From JAAYCB01 sp012744395 (lineage in GTDB: Bacteria > Planctomycetota > Planctomycetia > Pirellulales > Thermoguttaceae): a DNA stretch of 6,629 nt. Below the pieces are notes generated by a model. The model was not told where the DNA came from. It saw only the letters and a program-made list of their open reading frames with translations, and made no database searches. The DNA is taken from the NCBI GenBank assembly GCA_028703175.1, contig JAQVNJ010000195.1, forward strand, positions 1 through 6,629, given 5' to 3'. The first letter of the stretch is position 1, and every line of letters begins with the position of its first letter. Positions 1-4,723 of the stretch are shown here, one piece after another. The position numbers and the translations under genes are program-made.

Positions 1-594
1 CCAGCGGAAATAGCCGGTCATCAGGTCGAGCACGCGGCGGTCGCCGGAGTGGTCGTAGTAAGACTGGAGGCAGTAGAGGGCGATCATGTTGGGCCAGAGG
101 TCGTCGCGGCCGACGTTGCGGCTGGCGGCGCCCGTGCGGCCCTGGTCGGGGCCGAACCACCCGTCATCTTTCCGCGAGGCCAGGATCGCCTCGATCCAGA
201 TCATCGCCTCGTCGATGATTCTCTTATCTTGAAGGAGGTAGCCGGTATTGGCGAATCCCTTGAGCCAATAGGGGACTTCTTCCCAGCCGTGCCGGCCCTG
301 GCCGGTCTTGCTCAGCCAGGCGTTGTCTTCCTTGACGAGGAATTCGCTGATCTCGGTGAGACGCCCGTGAAAACCCTCGGCCTGCAACTCCAACTGCGTG
401 CGCAGCCAGGATCGCGGCTCGACGGCGCCGACCGGCAGCTTGACCAGCGGGCTGGGCAGCAAGGGGGCCCGGTTGCCATAGTAGAAGGCGTTGCCCTGTC
501 CGGCGTCGGGCGGAAGGAGTCGGGCCTGCTCCCCCGCTGGAACGGCCAAGGGGATGATCCAGGCGATCAGGACAAGGATATAGCGGGGCAGCAT
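1..594 (-). CDS. Secreted GH127/DUF1680-type glycoside hydrolase (beta-L-arabinofuranosidase-like), N-terminal part
   Basis: This is a partial gene: the first 198 codons are present and the rest lies beyond the left edge. The ATG is at 592-594, behind a strong GGAGAGG ribosome binding site six bases upstream. Residues 1-20 form a signal peptide (short basic start, hydrophobic core, VPA before the likely cut), so the enzyme is probably periplasmic or surface-located. Residues 41-60 (NRAPLLPSPLVKLPVGAVEP) and 103-114 (GWEEVPYWLKGF), then a DDLWPNM segment, resemble the start of the (alpha/alpha)6 barrel of the GH127 / DUF1680 families. Known members release L-arabinofuranose using a zinc-bound cysteine and a glutamate. 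Those residues would lie in the missing part, so activity and substrate cannot be judged. Full-length members are usually 600-700 residues. The family call rests on remembered family character and not on a search. Confidence 0.85.
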   Translation of the reverse strand, partial: MLPRYILVLIAWIIPLAVPAGEQARLLPPDAGQGNAFYYGNRAPLLPSPLVKLPVGAVEPRSWLRTQLELQAEGFHGRLTEISEFLVKEDNAWLSKTGQGRHGWEEVPYWLKGFANTGYLLQDKRIIDEAMIWIEAILASRKDDGWFGPDQGRTGAASRNVGRDDLWPNMIALYCLQSYYDHSGDRRVLDLMTGYFRW

Positions 595-600
595 GTTGCA

Positions 601-607
601 CCTCTCC
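601..607 (-). promoter_or_regulatory. Ribosome binding site of the GH127-type gene
   Basis: The minus strand reads GGAGAGG here, six bases before the ATG at 594. This near-consensus Shine-Dalgarno fixes that start. Confidence 0.7.
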
Positions 608-630
608 AAAGACTGGTTTCTGCCTGCCGA

Positions 631-671
631 GCCCGGCGCCCGACGCCTTGAAGGCTAATCCATCGCCGGGC
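631..671. repeat. Inverted repeat in the 5' region of the GH127-type gene
   Basis: GCCCGGCG at 631-638 is exactly complementary to CGCCGGGC at 664-671. The 25-base loop contains a second small hairpin (GCCT/AGGC around 645-655). It lies 37-77 bases upstream of the hydrolase ATG, so in that mRNA it would be a leader structure. A GC-rich stem can arise by chance here, and no U-run marks a terminator. Confidence 0.35.
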
Positions 672-751
672 GCGGTGCAACCAACCGCGGCGGCCGTTCG
701 GCCGGGGGCAAGCAGGGGCCGGTCAACAACGGAGAAGCGGTTGATTGCCGC

Positions 752-780
752 TTGCAGCAGCTCAGGCGACACGATACAAT
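752..780 (+). promoter_or_regulatory. Candidate sigma70-type promoter upstream of DUF1559 pair 1
   Basis: TTGCAG (752-757) and TACAAT (775-780) are separated by 17 bases. The -10 matches consensus at five of six positions and the -35 at three. Transcription would start near 787 and give a leader of almost 600 bases before the DUF1559 start at 1370. It lies outside the duplicated block, so pair 2 does not have it. Planctomycete promoter consensus is poorly known, so this is weak. Confidence 0.25.
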
Positions 781-1174
781 TCCGGCGGTGTGCCGCCCCG
801 ACAACTTTTCCTTGCGGATAACACATATAGGGGGTAACAATGCTCGAATTCTTGTCGCCGCATTGGGTTGTCTCCAGAGTCTCGGTTCCACCTCCAGAGC
901 AAGCCATCGAGGACTTCGAGTTTGTCTCTCGGCTGCATTCCGCGGAGAGACTTGCTCGGACGCCTCACCGAGCACCCCGCAACCTCTCCACTTCCGAGGA
1001 CAAACAAGTCGCCTCTCCACGGGGTGAACCTGGCGATCGCCGGGGCATCCTGGGCTGCCTGCCGTTCAGGGGAGCCTGCTCGGCCTGACCGGCGCGCGAC
1101 CCGCAGTCGCTCCCGCCCCGGGGAGAGGATCGGATGATGAGTGGACTCAATCGCCGCAAGATGCTTGGCAGGAG

Positions 1175-1190
1175 CGGCAGGTTTCTGCCG
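1175..1190. repeat. Perfect short hairpin in the duplicated upstream region (copy 1)
   Basis: CGGCAG, a GTTT loop, then CTGCCG: a perfect 6-base stem. The same element is at 3030-3045. It could be a protein-binding palindrome or a leader structure. No T-run follows, so it is not an intrinsic terminator. Confidence 0.35.
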
Positions 1191-1317
1191 ATCCGCACAG
1201 GCAGGGTGCGCGCCAATTCCGCAGCGGTGCGATCTGTTCGGGCAAGACAAGCCTGCCGGAGTCGCGCTGGATCACGACAGATGTTCCGGGCCGTCCAGCG
1301 TGCGTCTGTTCACACGT

Positions 1318-1346
1318 GAAAAGGGGGGTGGCCCTTCTTTCTTTTC
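1318..1346 (+). promoter_or_regulatory. Candidate leader-RNA hairpin before DUF1559 gene 1
   Basis: The G-rich arm 1318-1328 can pair along its whole length with the pyrimidine arm 1336-1346. That gives 11 consecutive pairs, four of them G-U, closing a 7-base loop. Because of the G-U pairs, the fold suits plus-strand RNA only. A shorter alternative pairs AAGGG with CCCTT. The stem ends 11 bases before the AGGAG motif, so it could affect ribosome access. It is repeated exactly at 3173-3201. Confidence 0.35.
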
Positions 1347-1357
1347 TCGGGTTTTAC

Positions 1358-1362
1358 AGGAG
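1358..1362 (+). promoter_or_regulatory. Ribosome binding site of DUF1559 gene 1
   Basis: AGGAG lies four bases before the ATG at 1367 and seven before the ATG at 1370. The spacing favours 1370, and both give the same prepilin signal. It argues against the upstream in-frame GTG at 1316. Confidence 0.75.
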
Positions 1363-1369
1363 CAACATG

Positions 1370-2347
1370 ATGAACGGGTTCCATTCGTGCCGGCGCGGGT
1401 TCACCCTCGTCGAACTACTGGTGGTGATTGCCATCATTGGCATTCTAATTGCCCTGTTGTTGCCGGCGGTGCAGGCTGCGCGGGAGGCCGCGCGCCGATC
1501 CCAGTGCAGCAACAACATCAAACAGCTCGGATTGGCCTTCCACAATTACCATGACACGTTTAAGTCCTTTCCGCCCGGTTACGGAATCATGAGAACCGCG
1601 TATGGCGCCGGGGGTGGTGGCGGAATTGAGCTCACCTGGTGCGTGCGGTTATTCCCGTTCATCGAACAAACGGCGTTGGCGAACATTGTGGACTGGAACA
1701 CGAATTACCACGCCAGCCAACACCCCGTGTACGCGGCGCGGATACCCGTCTTCGAGTGTCCTTCCGACGCCGAGGCCACGGTACTCCTGAACGCGGACGG
1801 GACGTGCATTCCCAGCAACACAAGCTACAAGTTCGGCCGACTGTCCTACGGGGGCAATTTTGGATTGGGATGCATGGAGTGTCCAATCGTGGGCAAGGTT
1901 GCGACCGTGCCGCCGATCGATCCGATGACGGAGCGTGTCCGCGGCGTGCTGAGCTTCAACTGGGGAATCCAGATGTCCGGAATCACGGACGGCACGTCGC
2001 AGACCGCCCTGGTCGCCGAGATGATTGTGGGCTCCGGCTGCTACTATCGAGGCATGCACGCGTACGACGAAGGCTGCCCCGTCATGTTCAGTTATACGCC
2101 CAACAGCGCGGTCCCCGACGTGGGACCGAGCTGCACTGCGGCGGCTCAAGCGTTGCAGCCACCACAGGCTCCCTGTATTTCCGGCTCCAAGAACAAACCG
2201 CTCCATACGGCGCGCAGCTACCATCCGGGCGGAGTGCAGGTCGGGTTAGGTGACGGCAGCGTTCGCTTCGTCAGTGAGACGATCGACCTGTTCACCTGGC
2301 AAGCACTGAGCACCCCCAGCGGGCAAGAGGCAATTTCCCTTCCATAG
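1370..2347 (+). CDS. DUF1559 protein 1: prepilin-type N-terminus, H-X9-DG C-terminus
   Basis: The predicted protein has 325 residues. Residues 1-10 (MNGFHSCRRG) are a short basic leader and residues 11-15 are FTLVE. This is a type IV prepilin / pseudopilin signal: a prepilin peptidase would cut after Gly10, and Glu15 is the conserved +5 glutamate. A hydrophobic helix covers about 11-33, followed by QAAREAARRSQC (35-46). The middle carries family landmarks: NNIKQLGLAFHNYHDTF (48-64), LFPFIEQ (94-100), ECPSD (129-133) and a GITDGTSQT segment (204-212). The C-terminus has His285 with Asp295-Gly296 nine residues on, the H-X9-DG motif. Ten cysteines, mostly in the body, suggest an exported fold. 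DUF1559 proteins are very numerous in planctomycetes, and their exact role is not established. The DNA of codons 1-46 is identical to DUF1559 gene 2. Lipoprotein gene 1 follows after 17 bases, probably co-transcribed. The ATG at 1367 is an alternative start. Confidence 0.95.
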   Translation: MNGFHSCRRGFTLVELLVVIAIIGILIALLLPAVQAAREAARRSQCSNNIKQLGLAFHNYHDTFKSFPPGYGIMRTAYGAGGGGGIELTWCVRLFPFIEQTALANIVDWNTNYHASQHPVYAARIPVFECPSDAEATVLLNADGTCIPSNTSYKFGRLSYGGNFGLGCMECPIVGKVATVPPIDPMTERVRGVLSFNWGIQMSGITDGTSQTALVAEMIVGSGCYYRGMHAYDEGCPVMFSYTPNSAVPDVGPSCTAAAQALQPPQAPCISGSKNKPLHTARSYHPGGVQVGLGDGSVRFVSETIDLFTWQALSTPSGQEAISLP

Positions 2348-2364
2348 TTCCAAAGGAACCAACT

Positions 2365-2805
2365 ATGCAGATCATCAGGAAGAGTCGCGGCCAGTTGTAT
2401 AGTCTCGTCGCCCTGTTGGGAATTCTCGGAGTGGTCAGTCTCGCCGGGTGCGGAGGAACGGACCGGCAGTCCGTTTCCGGAACGGTTACCCTCGATGGGC
2501 AGCCCCTCAGTAGTGGTTCGATCACTTTCTTGCCGACGGACAAGGCAAGCGCGGCCGGCAGCCCAGGTGGCGTGATTAAGGACGGCGCCTTCGATATCCC
2601 GGCTGAGGCAGGCCCCTTGCCCGGAAAGTACAAGGCCGTGATTCAGGCAATCAAAGAGACGGGCAAGGATGTGGAGGGACCAGGTGGGACCGCGATTCCC
2701 GAAAGCGTTCCGGTCCCGATTGCAGAGAGTGCGGGGATCGATGTCGAGGTGACCCCGGCCGGACCCAACACACTCAGTATCCAGGTGACCAGTCAGGCGA
2801 AATAG
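2365..2805 (+). CDS. Small lipoprotein 1, carboxypeptidase-regulatory-like (transthyretin-type) fold
   Basis: The predicted protein has 146 residues. A basic start and hydrophobic stretch (about 11-27) lead to the lipobox LAGC with Cys29, so it should be processed by signal peptidase II and lipid-anchored. After Gly30-Gly31 comes a beta-rich domain. Residues 37-57 run from VSGTV through LDGQPL and SGSITF to a Pro, and PGKYKAVI is at 86-93. This spacing (G-x-V-x-x-D-G-x-P-L, then PGKY) is typical of the carboxypeptidase D regulatory-like beta-sandwiches often found as small planctomycete lipoproteins. No catalytic residues are expected; a structural or binding role is likely. An AAGGAA ribosome binding site (2353-2358) precedes the ATG by six bases, and the DUF1559 stop is 17 bases upstream, so the two look operonic. 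Lipoprotein 2 has the same layout, but the sequences are clearly diverged. Confidence 0.88.
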   Translation: MQIIRKSRGQLYSLVALLGILGVVSLAGCGGTDRQSVSGTVTLDGQPLSSGSITFLPTDKASAAGSPGGVIKDGAFDIPAEAGPLPGKYKAVIQAIKETGKDVEGPGGTAIPESVPVPIAESAGIDVEVTPAGPNTLSIQVTSQAK

Positions 2806-2898
2806 TCCGCAAGTCGTGCCAGTACATGAATTACGCTGTCGATTTTCTGCCAGAGGTGTGGTATGCGCGTCTCGGGACCCAGGCTGCTAATCCATATC
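2806..2898. other. Unique spacer between lipoprotein gene 1 and repeat copy 2
   Basis: These 93 bases have no counterpart upstream of repeat copy 1. I see no terminator hairpin with a T-run, so transcription from pair 1 may continue into pair 2. An in-frame ATG at 2826 lets the DUF1559 gene 2 frame stay open through the whole gap. I judge this to be chance. Confidence 0.5.
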
Positions 2899-3029
2899 CT
2901 CCACGGGGTGAACCTGCCGTTCAGGGGAGCCTGCTCGGCCTGACCGGCGCGCGACCCGCAGTCGCTCCCGCCCCGGGGAGAGGATCGGATGATGAGTGGA
3001 CTCAATCGCCGCAAGATGCTTGGCAGGAG

Positions 3030-3045
3030 CGGCAGGTTTCTGCCG
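3030..3045. repeat. Perfect short hairpin in the duplicated upstream region (copy 2)
   Basis: This is the exact duplicate of the CGGCAG-GTTT-CTGCCG element at 1175-1190. It lies about 180 bases before the DUF1559 gene 2 start. Confidence 0.35.
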
Positions 3046-3172
3046 ATCCGCACAGGCAGGGTGCGCGCCAATTCCGCAGCGGTGCGATCTGTTCGGGCAA
3101 GACAAGCCTGCCGGAGTCGCGCTGGATCACGACAGATGTTCCGGGCCGTCCAGCGTGCGTCTGTTCACACGT

Positions 3173-3201
3173 GAAAAGGGGGGTGGCCCTTCTTTCTTTT
3201 C
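3173..3201 (+). promoter_or_regulatory. Candidate leader-RNA hairpin before DUF1559 gene 2
   Basis: This is the exact duplicate of the hairpin at 1318-1346. Arms 3173-3183 and 3191-3201 can form 11 pairs with four G-U, closing a 7-base loop 11 bases before the ribosome binding site. Because the copies are identical, the second one adds no covariation support. Confidence 0.35.
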
Positions 3202-3212
3202 TCGGGTTTTAC

Positions 3213-3217
3213 AGGAG
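3213..3217 (+). promoter_or_regulatory. Ribosome binding site of DUF1559 gene 2
   Basis: AGGAG lies seven bases before the ATG at 3225 and four before the ATG at 3222. It supports starting here and not at the distant in-frame ATG at 2826. Confidence 0.75.
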
Positions 3218-3224
3218 CAACATG

Positions 3225-4187
3225 ATGAACGGGTTCCATTCGTGCCGGCGCGGGTTCACCCTCGTCGAACTACTGGTGGTGATTGCCATCATTGGCATTC
3301 TAATTGCCCTGTTGTTGCCGGCGGTGCAGGCTGCGCGGGAGGCCGCGCGCCGATCCCAGTGCACCAACAACCTCAAGCAGATCGGCCTGGCCACGCACAA
3401 CTACCACGACACGTTTAAGGCGTTGCCACCGGGTGGCCGCAACCCGCATTGGCAGACCTGGTTCCACGCCCTCTTGCCGTTCATCGAACAAGCGGCGCTG
3501 AAGGATATGTGGAATCCGGCGTATCAGTACCACCTCGGCGGGAATATCAACGTGGCGCAGGCCCTCAAGGATCTGGCGACGATGCGCTGCCCGAGCGACA
3601 TCGATAGTCAGAGTTATCGTGGGAATTATGTCTGCAACGCCGGCAACGTGGGCGTGAACGGGACCGGGTCGGTCAACCTCGCCGTGCTCGCCTCGCGGAC
3701 CCTGGCATCGGGCACGGTGGTCAAAAACGGCGGCGCGCCGTTCATTATCGCCACGGATGCGGGGGGCTTCCGGTACACGGAATTGCCCTGGATGGTGGAC
3801 GGTCTGAGCAACACGCTCGGCTTCTCGGAATGCCTCCAGGGGCAGGTAGGCACGGGGGTCTCCGGCACGGCGAACGTGGCGGATATCCGCGGCGGGCTCT
3901 ATCACGCGGCCTTCTGCTGGTTCACGACATGGTTTCCGCCGAATTACGAAGGTCCCGATGTGAATCCGGACAGCGGCAACTGCTGCGTGCCCAAGGAGAA
4001 TGCGCCTTGCGTCTCCGCACAAATGGTCGGCGGGCCCACGTCGCTGGCGGCGCGGAGCCGGCATCCGGGCGGTGTGAACGTCAATCTGCTCGACGGATCG
4101 GTGCGGTTTGTCTCTGACACGATCGAGTGGGCGACCTGGCAGGCCCTCTCGACAAGTGAGGGCAACGAAACGATCAACAGCTATTGA
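3225..4187 (+). CDS. DUF1559 protein 2: prepilin-type N-terminus, H-X9-DG C-terminus
   Basis: The predicted protein has 320 residues. Residues 1-46 equal those of DUF1559 protein 1: leader to Gly10, FTLVE at 11-15, membrane helix to about 33, then RRSQC. From residue 47 the two are related but different. Landmarks are TNNLKQIGLATHNYHDTF (47-64), LLPFIEQAAL (83-92), MRCPSD (120-125), a GLSNTLGFSE segment (193-202), and a C-terminal His280 with Asp290-Gly291 nine residues on. The shared tail wording (DGSVRFVS-TI, then TWQALST) confirms homology. The predicted role is an inner-membrane-anchored or peptidase-processed pseudopilin-like surface protein of unknown function. Lipoprotein gene 2 begins 32 bases after the stop. 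The frame stays open upstream to 2826, which would add 133 residues. I reject that extension because it would bury the prepilin signal, and the ribosome binding site is at 3213. The ATG at 3222 is an alternative. Confidence 0.95.
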   Translation: MNGFHSCRRGFTLVELLVVIAIIGILIALLLPAVQAAREAARRSQCTNNLKQIGLATHNYHDTFKALPPGGRNPHWQTWFHALLPFIEQAALKDMWNPAYQYHLGGNINVAQALKDLATMRCPSDIDSQSYRGNYVCNAGNVGVNGTGSVNLAVLASRTLASGTVVKNGGAPFIIATDAGGFRYTELPWMVDGLSNTLGFSECLQGQVGTGVSGTANVADIRGGLYHAAFCWFTTWFPPNYEGPDVNPDSGNCCVPKENAPCVSAQMVGGPTSLAARSRHPGGVNVNLLDGSVRFVSDTIEWATWQALSTSEGNETINSY

Positions 4188-4207
4188 AAAACCGCTTGCC
4201 GTAAAAC

Positions 4208-4213
4208 AAGGAG
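4208..4213 (+). promoter_or_regulatory. Ribosome binding site of lipoprotein gene 2
   Basis: AAGGAG lies six bases before the ATG at 4220. It selects that ATG over the in-frame TTG at 4214, which directly abuts the motif. Confidence 0.75.
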
Positions 4214-4219
4214 TTGTCG

Positions 4220-4684
4220 ATGAACGTACGCGATCTTCTGGTGTTCGTGGCCGGATGCGCGATGCTCCCGCTGCTGGCCGGATGTGGTGGAGGTGAGCCT
4301 GTTGGCGACGTCGCCGGCGAGGTGACTTTCGACGGGCAGGCGGTTCCGGCGGGCATGGTTTCCTTCGAATCGACCGAAGCCGCCGCCCCACCCCGCAACG
4401 CACCGATCCAAAACGGCAAGTACGAGGCGGCGGCCCTGCCGCCGGGAAAATACCTCGTACGGATCAGCGCGGGGCAGGATGAGCAGACTCCGCCGGACAT
4501 CCACTCATCGCTGGATTTGCAGGGCCCGGAGGCAAAAGACGCCGAATACGTTCCGCTGCTGCCAAAGCAATGGAACGTGGACAGCAAGCTGAACGTCGAC
4601 GTGCAGCTGGGCAAGAATGTCTTCCACTTTCGGGGAGAAAAGAGCGGGGAGCCGCGCGTCGAGACTGGCGCGAACGGCTCGTGA
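4220..4684 (+). CDS. Small lipoprotein 2, carboxypeptidase-regulatory-like (transthyretin-type) fold
   Basis: The predicted protein has 154 residues. A hydrophobic N-terminus ends in LLAGC with Cys22, the likely lipidated residue; Cys13 (VAGC) is a poorer candidate because it sits inside the hydrophobic core. A Gly-Gly-Gly linker follows. The domain then shows VAGEVTFDGQAVPAG (31-45), an F at 49, a QNGKYEA turn (64-70) and PPGKYLVRI (74-82), the pattern also seen in lipoprotein 1. The C-terminal part (about 83-154) is polar and beta-like, with a LNVDVQLGKN-type strand near residue 127, and ends in a low-complexity tail. It probably acts with DUF1559 protein 2 at the membrane or cell surface. 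Enzymatic activity is not expected. The gene ends 39 bases before the stop codon of the convergent sialidase-like gene. Confidence 0.87.
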   Translation: MNVRDLLVFVAGCAMLPLLAGCGGGEPVGDVAGEVTFDGQAVPAGMVSFESTEAAAPPRNAPIQNGKYEAAALPPGKYLVRISAGQDEQTPPDIHSSLDLQGPEAKDAEYVPLLPKQWNVDSKLNVDVQLGKNVFHFRGEKSGEPRVETGANGS

Positions 4685-4723
4685 TGTTCGCATTTCAGGC
4701 AATAGCCGTGGCCGCTCGGGCTG

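Larger units (their letters stand above)
595..1014. other. Non-coding stretch between the divergent GH127-type and DUF1559 genes (unique part)
   Basis: No convincing gene is visible on either strand. The stretch should hold the promoter of the minus-strand hydrolase and may hold one for the plus-strand pair. Structures seen: an 8-base inverted repeat (631-638 with 664-671), a self-complementary CGGCCG-TT-CGGCCG block (691-704), a GGCGG/CCGCC hairpin (784-797), and two direct copies of CCTCTCCAC (983-991 and 1012-1020). A frame at 840-1088 has a passable ribosome binding site but no recognisable protein. The duplicated sequence starts at 1015. Confidence 0.6.
1015..1508 (+). repeat. Long direct repeat, copy 1 (upstream region plus first 46 codons of DUF1559 gene 1)
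   Basis: This block recurs at 2899-3363. Reading base by base, 1062-1508 is identical to 2917-3363 (447 bases, no mismatch). A further short match, 1015-1032 with 2899-2916, lies beyond a 29-base segment found only in copy 1. The block contains about 300 non-coding bases, the AGGAG ribosome binding site, the ATG, and the codons for the prepilin signal and helix. It ends at the first base of codon 47. It shows no transposase frame, terminal inverted repeats or target-site duplication, so it is not a visible insertion sequence. Confidence 0.95.
2899..3363 (+). repeat. Long direct repeat, copy 2 (upstream region plus first 46 codons of DUF1559 gene 2)
   Basis: This is the second copy of the block at 1015-1508. 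It lacks the 29 bases that occupy about 1033-1061 in copy 1; the gap is bordered by CCTG on both sides in copy 1, as expected for slippage between short repeats. From 2917 to 3363 it matches copy 1 at every base. The match ends one base into codon 47, where copy 1 reads AGC and copy 2 reads ACC. By hand count, 54 of the next 70 aligned bases still agree, which is the level expected of diverged homologous genes. Confidence 0.95.

Noticed and set aside
49..651. 200-codon open frame on the plus strand
   Set aside because: It lies antisense to the GH127-type gene, whose product has a signal peptide, a ribosome binding site and family motifs. The plus-strand product has no recognisable features.
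1033..1040. GCGATCGC as a HIP1-like element
   Set aside because: It is a single occurrence and has no significance without genome-wide enrichment.
1649..2253. Overlapping frames of about 190-200 codons on both strands inside DUF1559 gene 1
   Set aside because: They are shadows of the real gene, whose frame carries all the family motifs.
654..2895. Shared 10-mer GCTAATCCAT at 654-663 and 2886-2895 as an attachment site
   Set aside because: A 10-base match is expected by chance in a window this size, the flanks do not match, and no recombinase is present.
1015..3363. The repeat as an insertion sequence or integron-like element
   Set aside because: There is no transposase or integrase frame, no terminal inverted repeats and no target duplication. 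The repeat includes a functional gene start, which fits recombination between paralogues better.
3300..4403. 367-codon open frame on the minus strand
   Set aside because: It is antisense to DUF1559 gene 2 and the start of lipoprotein gene 2. Its product is arginine-rich, as is common for shadow frames in GC-rich DNA.
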